DNA of 64,000 nt from an uncultured Bacilli bacterium (GCA_934167695.1 CAKPLP010000001.1:62001-126000), one strand, 5' to 3'. Shown: positions 34,625 to 44,168, counted from the first letter of the stretch. The notes: generated from the sequence alone by a model not told the origin. A program made the numbers and translations.

Positions 34625-36922
34625 CTATTTATGTGCCCAACCAGAATTAGTACATTTATAATTATTAGTAAAGTCGGTCATTCGAACCCCATCGGTTGCA
34701 TTTGTTTTAGTATGTCGCAAATGATGAGTACTCAAATATGATATATAAAATTGACTAGAATTACCAGCCTTATCAATTGCAGTATATACAAAATTATCAA
34801 CAGCCTTATAACCAGAATCTTTTCCTTCTACATTCAGTATAACGTCACCACTAGATCCTATCAGTGCTTCTTTAAAAATATCTAGTCCAGAAGTTTGATC
34901 TGAACGATCAATACTAAGGCTTCCACAAGTATATTCTTTATTAATACACGTATATTTTCCATTTGGACTCGTCGTAACAACATTAAAACAAACATAGTTA
35001 CCATTTTTTGCGCTTTTTTCTTTCTGCTGTAAATAATAAGAATTTCTTCGTCCTAAAGTATCTTTAGAATAACAGTCCTTATCACAATCACCATATTTAT
35101 TTATTGAAACAGAATGCTTTTTACCATCTAAACCAGTAATTTTACCAGTTTTATTTTGATTAAAACTAATTGTTGGAGGTGTTGAATCTTTTTTAAACGA
35201 AATAGAACAAGTACCACTTCTACCAGCTTTATCAGTAACTGTGGCAGTATACGTATAATTAGAAGTATCATCCTTGTAAGTAGTTATTTTCCCAGAACAT
35301 TTACTATTTCCACTACAACTAGAAATACCACTCCCAACCTCATTAACACTTTTATAGTCTATTTCTACATTACTAGTATACCAATCATTTTTTACTTTTT
35401 TACCAGAAATTTTAAGTGAACAAGTAGGATCATATAGATCTATATTAATTGCACTACTTTTGCAAATACCAACATTACCAGCTTTATCTTTTACATGACC
35501 ATAAGCTAAAAGGCCAACACTATTAGTATTAGCAAAATATATACTACTCTGTCCATTATAAGTTGCATCATTAATACCTGAAATATCATAACCAATAACT
35601 CCACTGCGATCATCTTGTACAGCTAAACTTGCTGTAACACCAGACAAATAATAACCATTATTTCCAGGAGTACCTGATAAAGCTACTGAACATGTTGGAG
35701 GAGTTTTATCAACGTTGATTGTAACACTACAATGACCTACATTTCCCGCTTTATCAGAAACATTTATATTTTTAGTGTAAGTACCTTCTTGAGTCACTTC
35801 AAATGTAGTGTTATTATTCTTACAACCACTTTCATTATCAGTACATGTAATTGGTAAATTTACATACTTATTATACCATTTATCACTACTATCATTTGAT
35901 GAACATGTTGGAGCAATATTATCTTGCCAATATTCAGCAGACTGAGTACAAGAATTTCCTTGATCATCATAAGCTATAGCCTTAACCTCATGTTTTGCAG
36001 TTTGATCATTACCTTTTGTATATGTTGTTGTACTCTTTGTCAAAAAATTACTATTTATTTTCTTACCATCAACATAAACATCATATCTATCAATAGCACC
36101 TTTAGCAGATACTACAAATGTCATAGCCCCATTATACCAAGTTTTTTCTTGTATATTTTTATTATCAACTTTTGCAGATATGGTAAGTTGTTTATTACAA
36201 TTTAATGTATAATTCAAAGTATAAGGTCCACCCGTCTTTTCAGCACGTTGAAAAACACTATTAAATGCTGTTACTTTCACTTTATATGTTCCCTTACTAT
36301 TTAATTTAACATTAAACGTAACATTCTTATCATTAACATTACCTTTTGTAACTTTCTTTATAGAAGTATATGAATCATTATCTTGTTTTTTTTGTATTTC
36401 ATATTCATAAGAAGTAATATCATTTTTATCATCAGTAATGTCAACTGTAACATTAACATCCTTATTTGTGTAATTTCCACCACTTGGGCTGAAGGTAATA
36501 TTTGGAGTAGATATATTTTCAGGATTAGTATTTGAAGTACTACATTTATTACATTTCAAATATGTAGTATAATAATAATCATTTCCAAATTGTTTTTGTA
36601 CCTTTACTTTATTATCTTCATCAATAGGACAATCATTATCATCATAATCTTTAATAGGATCAATATATTTTTGATCAATTAAATCTTTTAGACTAACAGA
36701 TTCCTCCTTTTCAATAGAAAGGGGTAATTTTGAACGATTATCTTGAAAATAATCTCTTCCAGCAAGTGTCATCATATCTACAATAGAAGTACAATATTCA
36801 TCGTGTGATTTCTTAATAGAAGAACTAACACCAACAACTGCCGTTCCACTCAAAACGCCCATAACAGCAACAACGGCAATGATTTCAACCAAAGTAAAAC
36901 CTTTATTATTAAATTTTTTCAT
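34625..36922 (-). CDS. Pilin-like surface protein with many Ig-like, Cys-rich repeats
   Basis: 765 residues. Starts at ATG 36922 with a type IV prepilin leader: KKFNNKG then FTLVE and a hydrophobic helix, with the conserved Glu at position 5 of the mature form. A pilin-like segment of about 120 residues is followed by at least four Ig-like repeats carrying DKAGN or similar (SDKAGNVG, KDKAGNVG, TDKAGRSG, IDKAGNSS) and paired cysteines (TCSV, CSLK), then a C-terminal Cys-rich domain. Ordinary pilins are under 200 residues; this looks like a pseudopilin fused to a rod-like adhesin. No pilus ATPase, platform or prepilin peptidase gene is in the window. A strong terminator precedes it. Confidence 0.8.
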   Translation of the reverse strand: MKKFNNKGFTLVEIIAVVAVMGVLSGTAVVGVSSSIKKSHDEYCTSIVDMMTLAGRDYFQDNRSKLPLSIEKEESVSLKDLIDQKYIDPIKDYDDNDCPIDEDNKVKVQKQFGNDYYYTTYLKCNKCSTSNTNPENISTPNITFSPSGGNYTNKDVNVTVDITDDKNDITSYEYEIQKKQDNDSYTSIKKVTKGNVNDKNVTFNVKLNSKGTYKVKVTAFNSVFQRAEKTGGPYTLNYTLNCNKQLTISAKVDNKNIQEKTWYNGAMTFVVSAKGAIDRYDVYVDGKKINSNFLTKSTTTYTKGNDQTAKHEVKAIAYDDQGNSCTQSAEYWQDNIAPTCSSNDSSDKWYNKYVNLPITCTDNESGCKNNNTTFEVTQEGTYTKNINVSDKAGNVGHCSVTINVDKTPPTCSVALSGTPGNNGYYLSGVTASLAVQDDRSGVIGYDISGINDATYNGQSSIYFANTNSVGLLAYGHVKDKAGNVGICKSSAINIDLYDPTCSLKISGKKVKNDWYTSNVEIDYKSVNEVGSGISSCSGNSKCSGKITTYKDDTSNYTYTATVTDKAGRSGTCSISFKKDSTPPTISFNQNKTGKITGLDGKKHSVSINKYGDCDKDCYSKDTLGRRNSYYLQQKEKSAKNGNYVCFNVVTTSPNGKYTCINKEYTCGSLSIDRSDQTSGLDIFKEALIGSSGDVILNVEGKDSGYKAVDNFVYTAIDKAGNSSQFYISYLSTHHLRHTKTNATDGVRMTDFTNNYKCTNSGWAHK

Positions 36923-36977
36923 CACACACACCACCTATTATCTATGACTAGTATATAATACTAAAATAAAAAAAGCA

Positions 36978-37006
36978 AACAAAAAGATAGGCATTATTTG
37001 CCTATC
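36978..37006 (-). terminator. Terminator of the SASP gene
   Basis: Minus strand GATAGGCA, loop, TGCCTATC, five T. Confidence 0.8.
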
Positions 37007-37023
37007 GAGTAAGTTATAATAAC

Positions 37024-37233
37024 TTATTTGTTGTTATAACTTCCACTTACTTGATTAAGTCCATTTTGAACAAGACGTCTAGTAATTTCACCACCAACAC
37101 TACCGTTAGCACGACTAGTTGCATCTGGTCCTAAATTTACACCAAACTCGTTAGCTATTTCATATTTCATTTTATCAATAGCTTGTTTAGCACCTGGAAC
37201 TCTCATTTTCATTGTAGAATTTTTTTCGTTCAT
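37024..37233 (-). CDS. Alpha/beta-type small acid-soluble spore protein
   Basis: 69-residue DNA-binding protein that saturates spore DNA and protects it. The family signature is clear: PGAKQAIDKMKYEIANE, then FGVNLGPDATSRANGSVGGE and ITRRLV (parts given separately). The germination-protease cleavage region (EIANEFG) is present. ATG 37233 has AGGAGGTG nine bases upstream; the frame upstream of it includes the ribosome binding site and is rejected. Monocistronic with a strong terminator, as is usual for sigma-G genes; a sigma-G promoter could not be pinned down by eye. Confidence 0.96.
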   Translation of the reverse strand: MNEKNSTMKMRVPGAKQAIDKMKYEIANEFGVNLGPDATSRANGSVGGEITRRLVQNGLNQVSGSYNNK

Positions 37234-37304
37234 AGTTTGTTTCACCTCCTACACTAATAGATTGTGAAACTTTTAAAATTTAATACATATTTTTTTTTGG
37301 AAAA

Positions 37305-38489
37305 TTATAACAATTCATCAAACTCATTAAAATCATCTTTAATTTTAATAGTATATATAGAGTTAACTGCATCATCAATCATTCTTTTATAATCAAACTT
37401 ACTTTCCATAGAAACCGCTTGATCTATACTTGGATTAATAACAGGATGTTTAGGTACAAAGACTGTACAACAATCTTCATAAGGTAAAATACTAGTTTCA
37501 TAAGTATCTATTTTTTTTGCAATATCTATTATTTCCAACTTATCTAAACAACAAACTGGTCTAATAACAGGCATATTAGTAACATTATTAATAACATTCA
37601 TACTAGTTAATGTCTGACTAGCAACTTGTCCTATACTTTCACCATTAATAATAGCATAAGCTTTATTTTTATGGCACAACTCTTCCATAATTCTATACAT
37701 CATTCTACGCATAATAGTAATAACATAATTTGAATCACAATTTTTATAAATTTCTTCCTGAATAGGTGTGAAATTAACTATATGTAAATTAATACTGTCA
37801 GTATAATTAACTAATTTTTTTGCCAAATTTATAACTTTATTACGAGCATCTAAACTAGTATGAGGAAGTGCTTCAAAGTAAACAGCATCAACTTTAATAC
37901 CTCTTTTTAAAGCCAAATATAAAGCAACCGGAGAATCAATACCACCACTAAGCATCAATAAACCTCTAGGTTGAGTTCCCACTGGATAACCGCCAAGACC
38001 ATAATAATTATTAAAATAAATATAACTATGATTTGGTCTTATTTCCACTTGAACCAACATATCAGGATTATGAACATCTACAGAAATATTATCAATATTT
38101 TTTAAAATATAAGCACCTAAACTCTTAGAAAATGTTGGACTATCCATTGGAAAACTTTTATCACTTCTTTTTGTTTCTACCTTAAATGTTTTAAAAGAAT
38201 AAGTTGATAGTGCTTTTAAACACTCATCCATAATATTATCAACGTTAGTATCTGCAATAATCGCAATATGATACATATGAATACCAAAAATATGATTAAT
38301 TATATCAGTAATATCCTTAAGATCATCCTCTTCAAAATAAATATACATTCTTGCCATATCACAAACTATATTAACATTATATTTTTTTAGTTTATGTTCA
38401 ACATTTTTTTTCAAAGTTTTTACAAAAAAATTTCTATTTCCTTTTTTCGTTGTTAACTCTCCATATTTAATTAAAATAACTCTATTCAT
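37305..38489 (-). CDS. thiI: tRNA 4-thiouridine synthase / sulphurtransferase ThiI
   Basis: Adds sulphur to uridine 8 of tRNA and can supply sulphur for thiamine. 394 residues from ATG 38489 with GGAG nine bases upstream. N-terminal ferredoxin-like plus THUMP domains, then the PP-loop LSGGIDSPVA and INGESIGQVASQ. The C-terminal rhodanese domain of enterobacterial ThiI is absent, as usual in Bacilli. It follows ezrA with a terminator between; in Bacillus thiI, the NifS-like partner and ezrA are also neighbours. No cysteine desulphurase gene is next to it here. Confidence 0.95.
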   Translation of the reverse strand: MNRVILIKYGELTTKKGNRNFFVKTLKKNVEHKLKKYNVNIVCDMARMYIYFEEDDLKDITDIINHIFGIHMYHIAIIADTNVDNIMDECLKALSTYSFKTFKVETKRSDKSFPMDSPTFSKSLGAYILKNIDNISVDVHNPDMLVQVEIRPNHSYIYFNNYYGLGGYPVGTQPRGLLMLSGGIDSPVALYLALKRGIKVDAVYFEALPHTSLDARNKVINLAKKLVNYTDSINLHIVNFTPIQEEIYKNCDSNYVITIMRRMMYRIMEELCHKNKAYAIINGESIGQVASQTLTSMNVINNVTNMPVIRPVCCLDKLEIIDIAKKIDTYETSILPYEDCCTVFVPKHPVINPSIDQAVSMESKFDYKRMIDDAVNSIYTIKIKDDFNEFDELL

Positions 38490-38517
38490 AAGATCAACTC
38501 CAAACAGCAATATTATA

Positions 38518-38547
38518 CTAAAAAATAGTCTAACTTACTAGACTATT
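38518..38547 (-). terminator. Terminator of ezrA
   Basis: Minus strand AATAGTCTA, loop, TAGACTATT, T-run. A TATAAT follows that may serve thiI. Confidence 0.75.
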
Positions 38548-40272
38548 TTAAAGATTATTACCTTCATAAACCTTTATTAATTTTGTATAAGTATTACTAT
38601 CTACAAATGAAATAGCATTTAAACTTCTAAGAAAAGCTTCATTGTAATTGCCTTTAAAGAAATTTTTTTCAGCAATAACAAGTTCATCATTAACTTCTTC
38701 TAAACTACTTCTATATCTATTTGCATAAATAATACAATTTTCAGTTAAAGCAGCCAATTTAATCATGTCATTAGTAGTATTATATAGTTTTAAAACTAAA
38801 TCTCTTGCTGTATCGACTCTTGTATTCAATGTTTTAATAACTATAGGTTTCTTACTAAGTTCTTTAATAACTTCACTAATAGCCTCATTAGCTTCATTAA
38901 GTTCTACAAAATACTTATCACTAATAACTGGTAATTTATAATTTCTAATTCCATTTTTACTTGCTTTTAAAAATTTCTCTATCTCACTTAATTGTTCTCT
39001 CGCTCTTTGCTCATCATCATACATATTACCAAGAGATTTTAATGATAAATCTAAATCTTCTGTCATATTTTTTAATCTAACAGTAAGTTCTTCTACTTCT
39101 TTATGAAGTTCAGAATAAGGAGTTGATTTGCTCTCTACTTTTCCAATTAACTTCTTATAATCATCATTAATTACTACTAAAGTTTTCTCTTCTTCATGAA
39201 TTGCATCAACATCTTCCTGTTTTAAATCATACATATTTTTTATTTGTTCTAATTGTTTAGTTACATCTTCTACTACTTTATTTGTTTTCTTTAATTTCTT
39301 TTCAAAATCATTATTTACTTCTTCGTAAACTTTTCTACTCAATCTTTCTTTTTCAAAATCAACAAATAATGAATCTAAATAATCCAAAATAGTTTTTAAT
39401 TCAAACATACAATCTTCTAAATTCAAAACTCTTATTCTGTCTAAAATTGTTTCTATATTTTTATTTGATTCTTTTATATTATAATCAATATTCAAATATT
39501 CTAAAGGAAAACCTTCTTCAGTCATTTGCTTAGTAATATTTTCTATTTCACGTATACGCTGTGGAATTAACTGTTTAGCCATCAAAACCAAATCAGGAGT
39601 TTCCTTAATAACAATATTCATATGATCTATCATTGCAGTTAAAGCTTTTACTATATGAACAACTTCACTATATTCATTGTTTTCCATACATTTTTCAAAA
39701 TCAAGAAATCTCTTCTCTATATTTTCTAATTGTAAACTAATAGCATCTTGCATTTCATCATATAAATTTTTATGACTTTGATATTCATTATTTATTTTTC
39801 TATATTTAGTTTTTAACTTAATAATAATACTTCTATATTTTTCATCACTAGAAGTTATTTCTTTTATTTCATCAATCAAATCTTCAGCATACTGTCTAAC
39901 TTTATAAATTTCTAATTCTGTTTTACTTATTTTTATATCACAAACTTTATAATCCTTTTTATCATAAAAAGTATCAAGCTCAATTAACATATCATCTATC
40001 TTAGGAAGCATTTTGTTTTTTATTTCAGCTAATCTATTATTCCAATTATTATATTTTTCCTCTAACTCTTCATTTTTTATAATAGATTCTACTTTAGAAA
40101 GCTCCAAAGAAACAGGAATACTGGCAGCCATATTCTTTTGAATTTCTAATTGATCTAACTTATTTTTATAAAATTTATTTTTTTTTCGTTTAAAAAGATG
40201 AATTATTAAAAAAAGAAAAACTATTAATATAAATATTCCGACAATTATATAAGTAATTAAATTATTTTTCAT
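38548..40272 (-). CDS. ezrA: Septation ring regulator EzrA
   Basis: Membrane-anchored modulator of FtsZ ring assembly, Bacilli-specific. 574 residues, a typical length. One N-terminal membrane helix (about residues 6-27, VGIFILIVFLFLII), a basic stretch, and then long helical spectrin-like bundles (KNKMLPKIDDMLIELD, EEVNDELVIAEKNFF and FLRSLNAISFVD near the end). AGGTGTAAGG precedes ATG 40272. Head-to-head with rpsD and followed by thiI, the conserved Bacillus order rpsD-ezrA-thiI. Confidence 0.93.
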   Translation of the reverse strand: MKNNLITYIIVGIFILIVFLFLIIHLFKRKKNKFYKNKLDQLEIQKNMAASIPVSLELSKVESIIKNEELEEKYNNWNNRLAEIKNKMLPKIDDMLIELDTFYDKKDYKVCDIKISKTELEIYKVRQYAEDLIDEIKEITSSDEKYRSIIIKLKTKYRKINNEYQSHKNLYDEMQDAISLQLENIEKRFLDFEKCMENNEYSEVVHIVKALTAMIDHMNIVIKETPDLVLMAKQLIPQRIREIENITKQMTEEGFPLEYLNIDYNIKESNKNIETILDRIRVLNLEDCMFELKTILDYLDSLFVDFEKERLSRKVYEEVNNDFEKKLKKTNKVVEDVTKQLEQIKNMYDLKQEDVDAIHEEEKTLVVINDDYKKLIGKVESKSTPYSELHKEVEELTVRLKNMTEDLDLSLKSLGNMYDDEQRAREQLSEIEKFLKASKNGIRNYKLPVISDKYFVELNEANEAISEVIKELSKKPIVIKTLNTRVDTARDLVLKLYNTTNDMIKLAALTENCIIYANRYRSSLEEVNDELVIAEKNFFKGNYNEAFLRSLNAISFVDSNTYTKLIKVYEGNNL

Positions 40273-40396
40273 CCTTACACCTCTATTATAAATTTATTCT
40301 ATCATAAATTAGTTACATATTTCTACAATTTTTAAAATGTTATTAATTTTTTAATAAAAAAGTATATTTAAATATAATTATAACTATTAAAAAAGA

Positions 40397-40425
40397 TTGA
40401 CATATAATAATTTTTTTTATATAAT
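40397..40425 (+). promoter_or_regulatory. Consensus sigma-A promoter of rpsD
   Basis: TTGACA, exactly 17 bases, TATAAT: a full consensus match, about 165 bases before the start codon. Confidence 0.9.
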
Positions 40426-40431
40426 TAATAC

Positions 40432-40589
40432 TGCATATTCGCTTTAAACAGCATTTTTAGAATGTTTTAAAGTGTTTTACAATTATTTTTAGTAACCCTT
40501 AGCTGTTAAGGTGAAAAAGTAAGTAAGACTCCCTAAGACATGGCTAAAAAGTTATAAAGGAAGATGTAAAATTAGAAAGGAGAATTATT
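40432..40589 (+). promoter_or_regulatory. Structured 5' leader of rpsD (probable S4 autoregulatory leader)
   Basis: A 158-base leader between the promoter and rpsD. It holds a long hairpin (CGCTTTAAA pairs with TTTAAAGTG, with CATT/AATG inside), then CCTTA, loop, TAAGG, and downstream sequence GACATGGCTAA able to pair back with TTAGC, giving a pseudoknot-like arrangement. In Bacillus ribosomal protein S4 represses its own mRNA at such a leader. Class assignment is inference from position and foldability. The rest of the region from 40273 to 40396 shows nothing. Confidence 0.55.
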
Positions 40590-41192
40590 ATGGCAAGATA
40601 TACTGGACCAAGTTATAAAAAAGCTCGTCGTGTTGGTTTCTCTATCAGTGAAACTGGTAAAGAACTTGCTCGTCGTCCATATGGACCTGGACAACATGGT
40701 AATGCACGTAAAGGAAAATTATCTGACTATGGAACTCAATTAAAAGAAAAACAAAAAGTACGTTTCATGTATGAAGTAAACGAAAAACAATTCCGTAAAA
40801 CTTTTGATGAAGCTGCTAAAATGAGTGGTATTCATGGTGAAAACTTCTTAAGACTTCTTGAATCACGTTTAGATAACTTAGTTTATCGTATGGGATTCTC
40901 TACAACACGTCGTGGTGCTAGACAACTTGTAAATCATGGACATATAACTGTTAATGGTAAAAAAGTTGATATTCCATCATACAGATGTAAACCAGGTGAT
41001 GTAATTGCAATTAAAGAAAACTCAAAAGATCATAAAGCAGTTAAAGAATCACTTGAAAAAATAACAAAACGTGTTGAATTCGTAACATTTGATGCTAATA
41101 AATTAAGTGGTACTTATGTTAGATATCCAGAACGTAGTGAATTAAATGCAGATATTGATGAAGCATTAATCGTTGAATTTTATAACAAATAA
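40590..41192 (+). CDS. rpsD: 30S ribosomal protein S4
   Basis: Primary 16S rRNA-binding protein. 200 residues. N-terminal ARYTGPSYKKARRVG, RRPYGPGQHG, and an S4 RNA-binding domain (LESRLDNLVYRMGF, RGARQLVNHGHI). The N-terminal zinc cysteines of some S4 proteins are missing, as in Bacillus. GAAAGGAG precedes the start. Richer codon use (CGT arginine) than neighbours, as expected for a highly expressed gene. Single gene with a strong promoter, leader and terminator. Confidence 0.98.
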   Translation: MARYTGPSYKKARRVGFSISETGKELARRPYGPGQHGNARKGKLSDYGTQLKEKQKVRFMYEVNEKQFRKTFDEAAKMSGIHGENFLRLLESRLDNLVYRMGFSTTRRGARQLVNHGHITVNGKKVDIPSYRCKPGDVIAIKENSKDHKAVKESLEKITKRVEFVTFDANKLSGTYVRYPERSELNADIDEALIVEFYNK

Positions 41193-41193
41193 A

Positions 41194-41218
41194 AAAGAAC
41201 ATAAACGTTCTTTTTTTT
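41194..41218. terminator. Terminator of rpsD, shared with the convergent gene
   Basis: AAGAAC, ATAAAC loop, GTTCTT, eight T on the plus strand; on the minus strand a shorter T-run is also present. Confidence 0.8.
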
Positions 41219-41219
41219 A

Positions 41220-41810
41220 CTATTTTTTATAATATTGAAATGATTCCTTATCAACACCTACTAAAGAATGATCATTTTGATAAAATTTAAACAATTTATT
41301 AACAAGATTTAAAGCATATTGATAAGACATAGAAGCTAATTGATGTTCTTTATACATATTATCTATTATATTTAGACAATAATTATAATTATTAAAATCC
41401 TTATCATCAGTTAAATACTTATCATCAATAATACTAGATAAAGTAGAAATTATCTTAGAAATATCTTCCTCTTCACTAGAATTAATAATAAAAGCTAATT
41501 TATACAAAACTATAGCAGATTTAGTATCAGTTATATCTTCCTTAAATTTCTTTTCATAAGAAATCGCTATTTTATACAAATCATCAATATTATTAACCTT
41601 TAAATCCTTAGAAATAACATATTCCCATAAATTAGAATTTAAAATATATTCATTTAAAATAATTAAAGAAGAAATTATATCATCATTTACATTCAAAAAC
41701 TCTTTTGAATTTTCTAGCAAATCATGATATTTCTTTATTAATTCTTCTATTCTTAATCCTCTAAAAACACTTTCAAAATAACATCCTATAATTTTTAGTC
41801 CATTATCCAT
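41220..41810 (-). CDS. Unknown helical protein, 196 residues
   Basis: Soluble all-helical protein, acidic, resembling tandem TPR-like or helical-bundle proteins (LKIIGCYFESVFRGL, ISYEKKFKEDITDTKSA, IDNMYKEHQLASMSYQYALNL). No family recognised. ATG 41810 has AGGTGGGGG upstream; a GTG at 41822 overlaps that site. It is the last gene of the tyrS-to-here run (tyrS, GNAT-like, propeller, phosphatase, this gene). Confidence 0.65.
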   Translation of the reverse strand: MDNGLKIIGCYFESVFRGLRIEELIKKYHDLLENSKEFLNVNDDIISSLIILNEYILNSNLWEYVISKDLKVNNIDDLYKIAISYEKKFKEDITDTKSAIVLYKLAFIINSSEEEDISKIISTLSSIIDDKYLTDDKDFNNYNYCLNIIDNMYKEHQLASMSYQYALNLVNKLFKFYQNDHSLVGVDKESFQYYKK

Positions 41811-41832
41811 TCTATCCCCCACCTAAAATACA

Positions 41833-42366
41833 TTATTTTAAATTATCAACACTAAATTCTCCAAAATAACAATAAGGTATATATTTTAAAGTTTTTTTAT
41901 TATCTAATACCTTAATAATATTTTTTATAATTGCTGAGTGTGATACTACTAAAACCTTTTTATCTGGATACTTCTCTAATATATATTCTAAAAAATCCTT
42001 ACTACGTTTATAAACATCTTGAATTGGCTCAACATCTAAATCACTACAATTAAGAGAATAATCCCAATATTTAACTCTATCATAATCATCATTATGTTTA
42101 TCTACTAATTGTCCCATATCTCTTTCAATTAGTCTATCATCCCTAAGCATTAAACATCTATCTCCAATTAAAGTAAAAGCTGTTTCAACACATCTAATAA
42201 GAGGTGAACTGTAACAAACATCAAAATCATAATTTAAAATTTTTTCTCTTAACTGAGAGACCTGTTTCAAACCATCCTTATCAAGTTCAATATTTTTTCT
42301 TCCATAAATATAGTCACCATCTTTATAAGTTACCTTACCATGTCTTACCAAATAAATAGTAGTCAT
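41833..42366 (-). CDS. Histidine phosphatase family (phosphoglycerate mutase-like)
   Basis: 177-residue enzyme of the histidine phosphatase superfamily. RHG motif near the N terminus (YLVRHGKVTYKDG), second catalytic part with the partner histidine (VLVVSHSAIIKN), and YSSPLIRC, DMGQLVD. Substrate unknown; GpmB/CobC-like small phosphatases look like this. Its ATG overlaps the TAA stop of the upstream gene (TAATG), so it is translationally coupled. Confidence 0.85.
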   Translation of the reverse strand: MTTIYLVRHGKVTYKDGDYIYGRKNIELDKDGLKQVSQLREKILNYDFDVCYSSPLIRCVETAFTLIGDRCLMLRDDRLIERDMGQLVDKHNDDYDRVKYWDYSLNCSDLDVEPIQDVYKRSKDFLEYILEKYPDKKVLVVSHSAIIKNIIKVLDNKKTLKYIPYCYFGEFSVDNLK

Positions 42367-43583
42367 TATTTTAACTCCTTACCATAACCAACAAAAATAG
42401 GTTTATAATGATTAGAATTATATTTTTCATATCCACCAATAACATAAGTATGATTAATTTCCATCACAATAGTAAAGTAATCATCTATACCATTATGGTA
42501 AACTTTTTCCTTTAATTTTTTCAAATCAGAATTATACTTTACAATAAAAGATTTATAATAATAAACATTTTTCTTTTTAGTAGATTTTTTCTTATCTATT
42601 ATTGCTTCATGTCCTATAGCTATAATATTCTTATTAGTATCTACAATAACTTTATTAAATCTCTCTAATCCATCCTTATTTTCAGTATATACTTTTTCAT
42701 CAACTTTTTCTAAATCAGCATCATATTTTACGATCAATCCATTTATATCATGATCATATTCATCATTTTCATTTACTTTTTTTGCTCCTACACAAATAAA
42801 ATAATTACCCGATTTAACTATACTAGAAAATCCTAACGTATCAGTTTTTGCATAACTAACAACTTTTATTTGTTCACCATCAAGACTATATTTAGCAACC
42901 ATACCATATCTTGTTGCATCTTTTCCTACTGCATATAAATAATTACCTGACTTAATAACATCATTAAATAAACCAGATTTATTACCACCAACATTTTTTT
43001 GCCATAATACTTTTCCATCTTTACTATATTTAACAATAATTGCACCACCAGTCTTTTCATTACCTAGTATATCATTAGGATAAATACTTTGACCAACAAC
43101 AATATAGCCATCACTAACTACTAATACATTTGTAAATTTAGAATTACCTAATATCTGTAAAGTTTTCTTAAATATTACTTTACCTTTATTATCATACTTA
43201 ACAAATAAAGCTGTTCTTAAAGATTCCTCATTTTCTTCTTTTGTTTTTTCATAACTACCTACAGCTAAAAGATAATCACCATCTTTTTTAATATTAAAAT
43301 AAGTACTATTATACTTAGTATCCAAACTACTCTTCCAAATTTCTTTATAATTAGAATTATATTTTATTAATGTCGCTTTTTCTAAAGATTTATTATTAAT
43401 ATTATTACTACCAACACCAAAGTAATTATCCTTATAACGAACAATAGAATTCAAACTAGCAAAAAAAGTTTTATTCTTATCCCTTTTATTTTTTATATAG
43501 CCAAAGAAAATAAGGTCTCCTATTAAAACTAATAAACATAAAATAATAACTACTTTAATAATTTTATTCACTTTATTATTCAT
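42366..43583 (-). CDS. Membrane-anchored beta-propeller-like protein
   Basis: 405 residues. A short cytoplasmic N terminus, one membrane helix (VVIILCLLVLIGDLIFFG, about residues 8-28), and an outside domain built of six or more repeats of the kind KYDxxGKVxWxKxxxG with intervening VVGQSI, AVGKDA, CVGAKK and AIGHEA (Val/Ala-x-Gly) motifs. Such repeats are typical of delta-60/kelch-like or PQQ-like propellers. Probably external or membrane-bound; ligand unknown. Start 43583 (ATG) has TTAGGAG nine bases upstream. Part of the run between tyrS and the phosphatase gene. Confidence 0.7.
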   Translation of the reverse strand: MNNKVNKIIKVVIILCLLVLIGDLIFFGYIKNKRDKNKTFFASLNSIVRYKDNYFGVGSNNINNKSLEKATLIKYNSNYKEIWKSSLDTKYNSTYFNIKKDGDYLLAVGSYEKTKEENEESLRTALFVKYDNKGKVIFKKTLQILGNSKFTNVLVVSDGYIVVGQSIYPNDILGNEKTGGAIIVKYSKDGKVLWQKNVGGNKSGLFNDVIKSGNYLYAVGKDATRYGMVAKYSLDGEQIKVVSYAKTDTLGFSSIVKSGNYFICVGAKKVNENDEYDHDINGLIVKYDADLEKVDEKVYTENKDGLERFNKVIVDTNKNIIAIGHEAIIDKKKSTKKKNVYYYKSFIVKYNSDLKKLKEKVYHNGIDDYFTIVMEINHTYVIGGYEKYNSNHYKPIFVGYGKELK

Positions 43584-43606
43584 CAATACCAACTCCTAAA
43601 CTATTA

Positions 43607-44167
43607 CTATTTCTTTAAAAGTAATTTTTTATTTTCTTCTATCGCTTCTTTATAACTATTAATATCCTCATCAGAAAGTGAAAGAGAAAGCGACACATCA
43701 TAATAATTGTATACATCATCAGCCATTATAAAATTACCATTTTTAAGTGCTATCCTATTAAGTTTCTCATCAGCAATATCGACTCTATTAATAATTATAA
43801 AACTCTTCATAATAGTTTCATATTCCTTTTTCCAATCAGCCCACTCTTCTGTATTACCAATTAATTTTTGATTTAAAATATTTATACTCCAATTCATAAA
43901 ACCTTTATTACGTTCCTTTGGTACTATGTAATAATCTAAAAATAATACATTAGAATCAGTATTTTCATTAACTAAAAACAAATATCCTATTGGAATTGAA
44001 TATCTTTTATAATATTCACCTTTTTCTTCTACTTGTTTTCTAATGAGAAACGGAAAATAACTCTTAAAAAGCAAATCAGAATTACCTATAACATCAGACA
44101 TATCCCAAGTATCCTGTTCGCTATTTGGATCATAAATATTTAAAGTAATCCACTCATACCTTTGCAT
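43607..44167 (-). CDS. Unknown protein, possibly GNAT-like
   Basis: 186 residues. The central segment, SIPIGYLFLV, VLFLDYYIVPKERNKGF, is reminiscent of the beta4-beta5/P-loop part of a GNAT acetyltransferase fold (the ERNKGF stretch corresponding to the acetyl-CoA pyrophosphate loop), but the loop is incomplete. N-terminal acidic part and C-terminal charged helix. ATG one base after the tyrS stop. Confidence in any function is low. Confidence 0.55.
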   Translation of the reverse strand: MQRYEWITLNIYDPNSEQDTWDMSDVIGNSDLLFKSYFPFLIRKQVEEKGEYYKRYSIPIGYLFLVNENTDSNVLFLDYYIVPKERNKGFMNWSINILNQKLIGNTEEWADWKKEYETIMKSFIIINRVDIADEKLNRIALKNGNFIMADDVYNYYDVSLSLSLSDEDINSYKEAIEENKKLLLKK

Positions 44168-44168
44168 A

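Noticed and set aside
34625..36922. CRISPR or DNA repeat array in the Ig-repeat region
   Set aside because: The repeats are protein-level and diverged at DNA level; there are no regular spacers.
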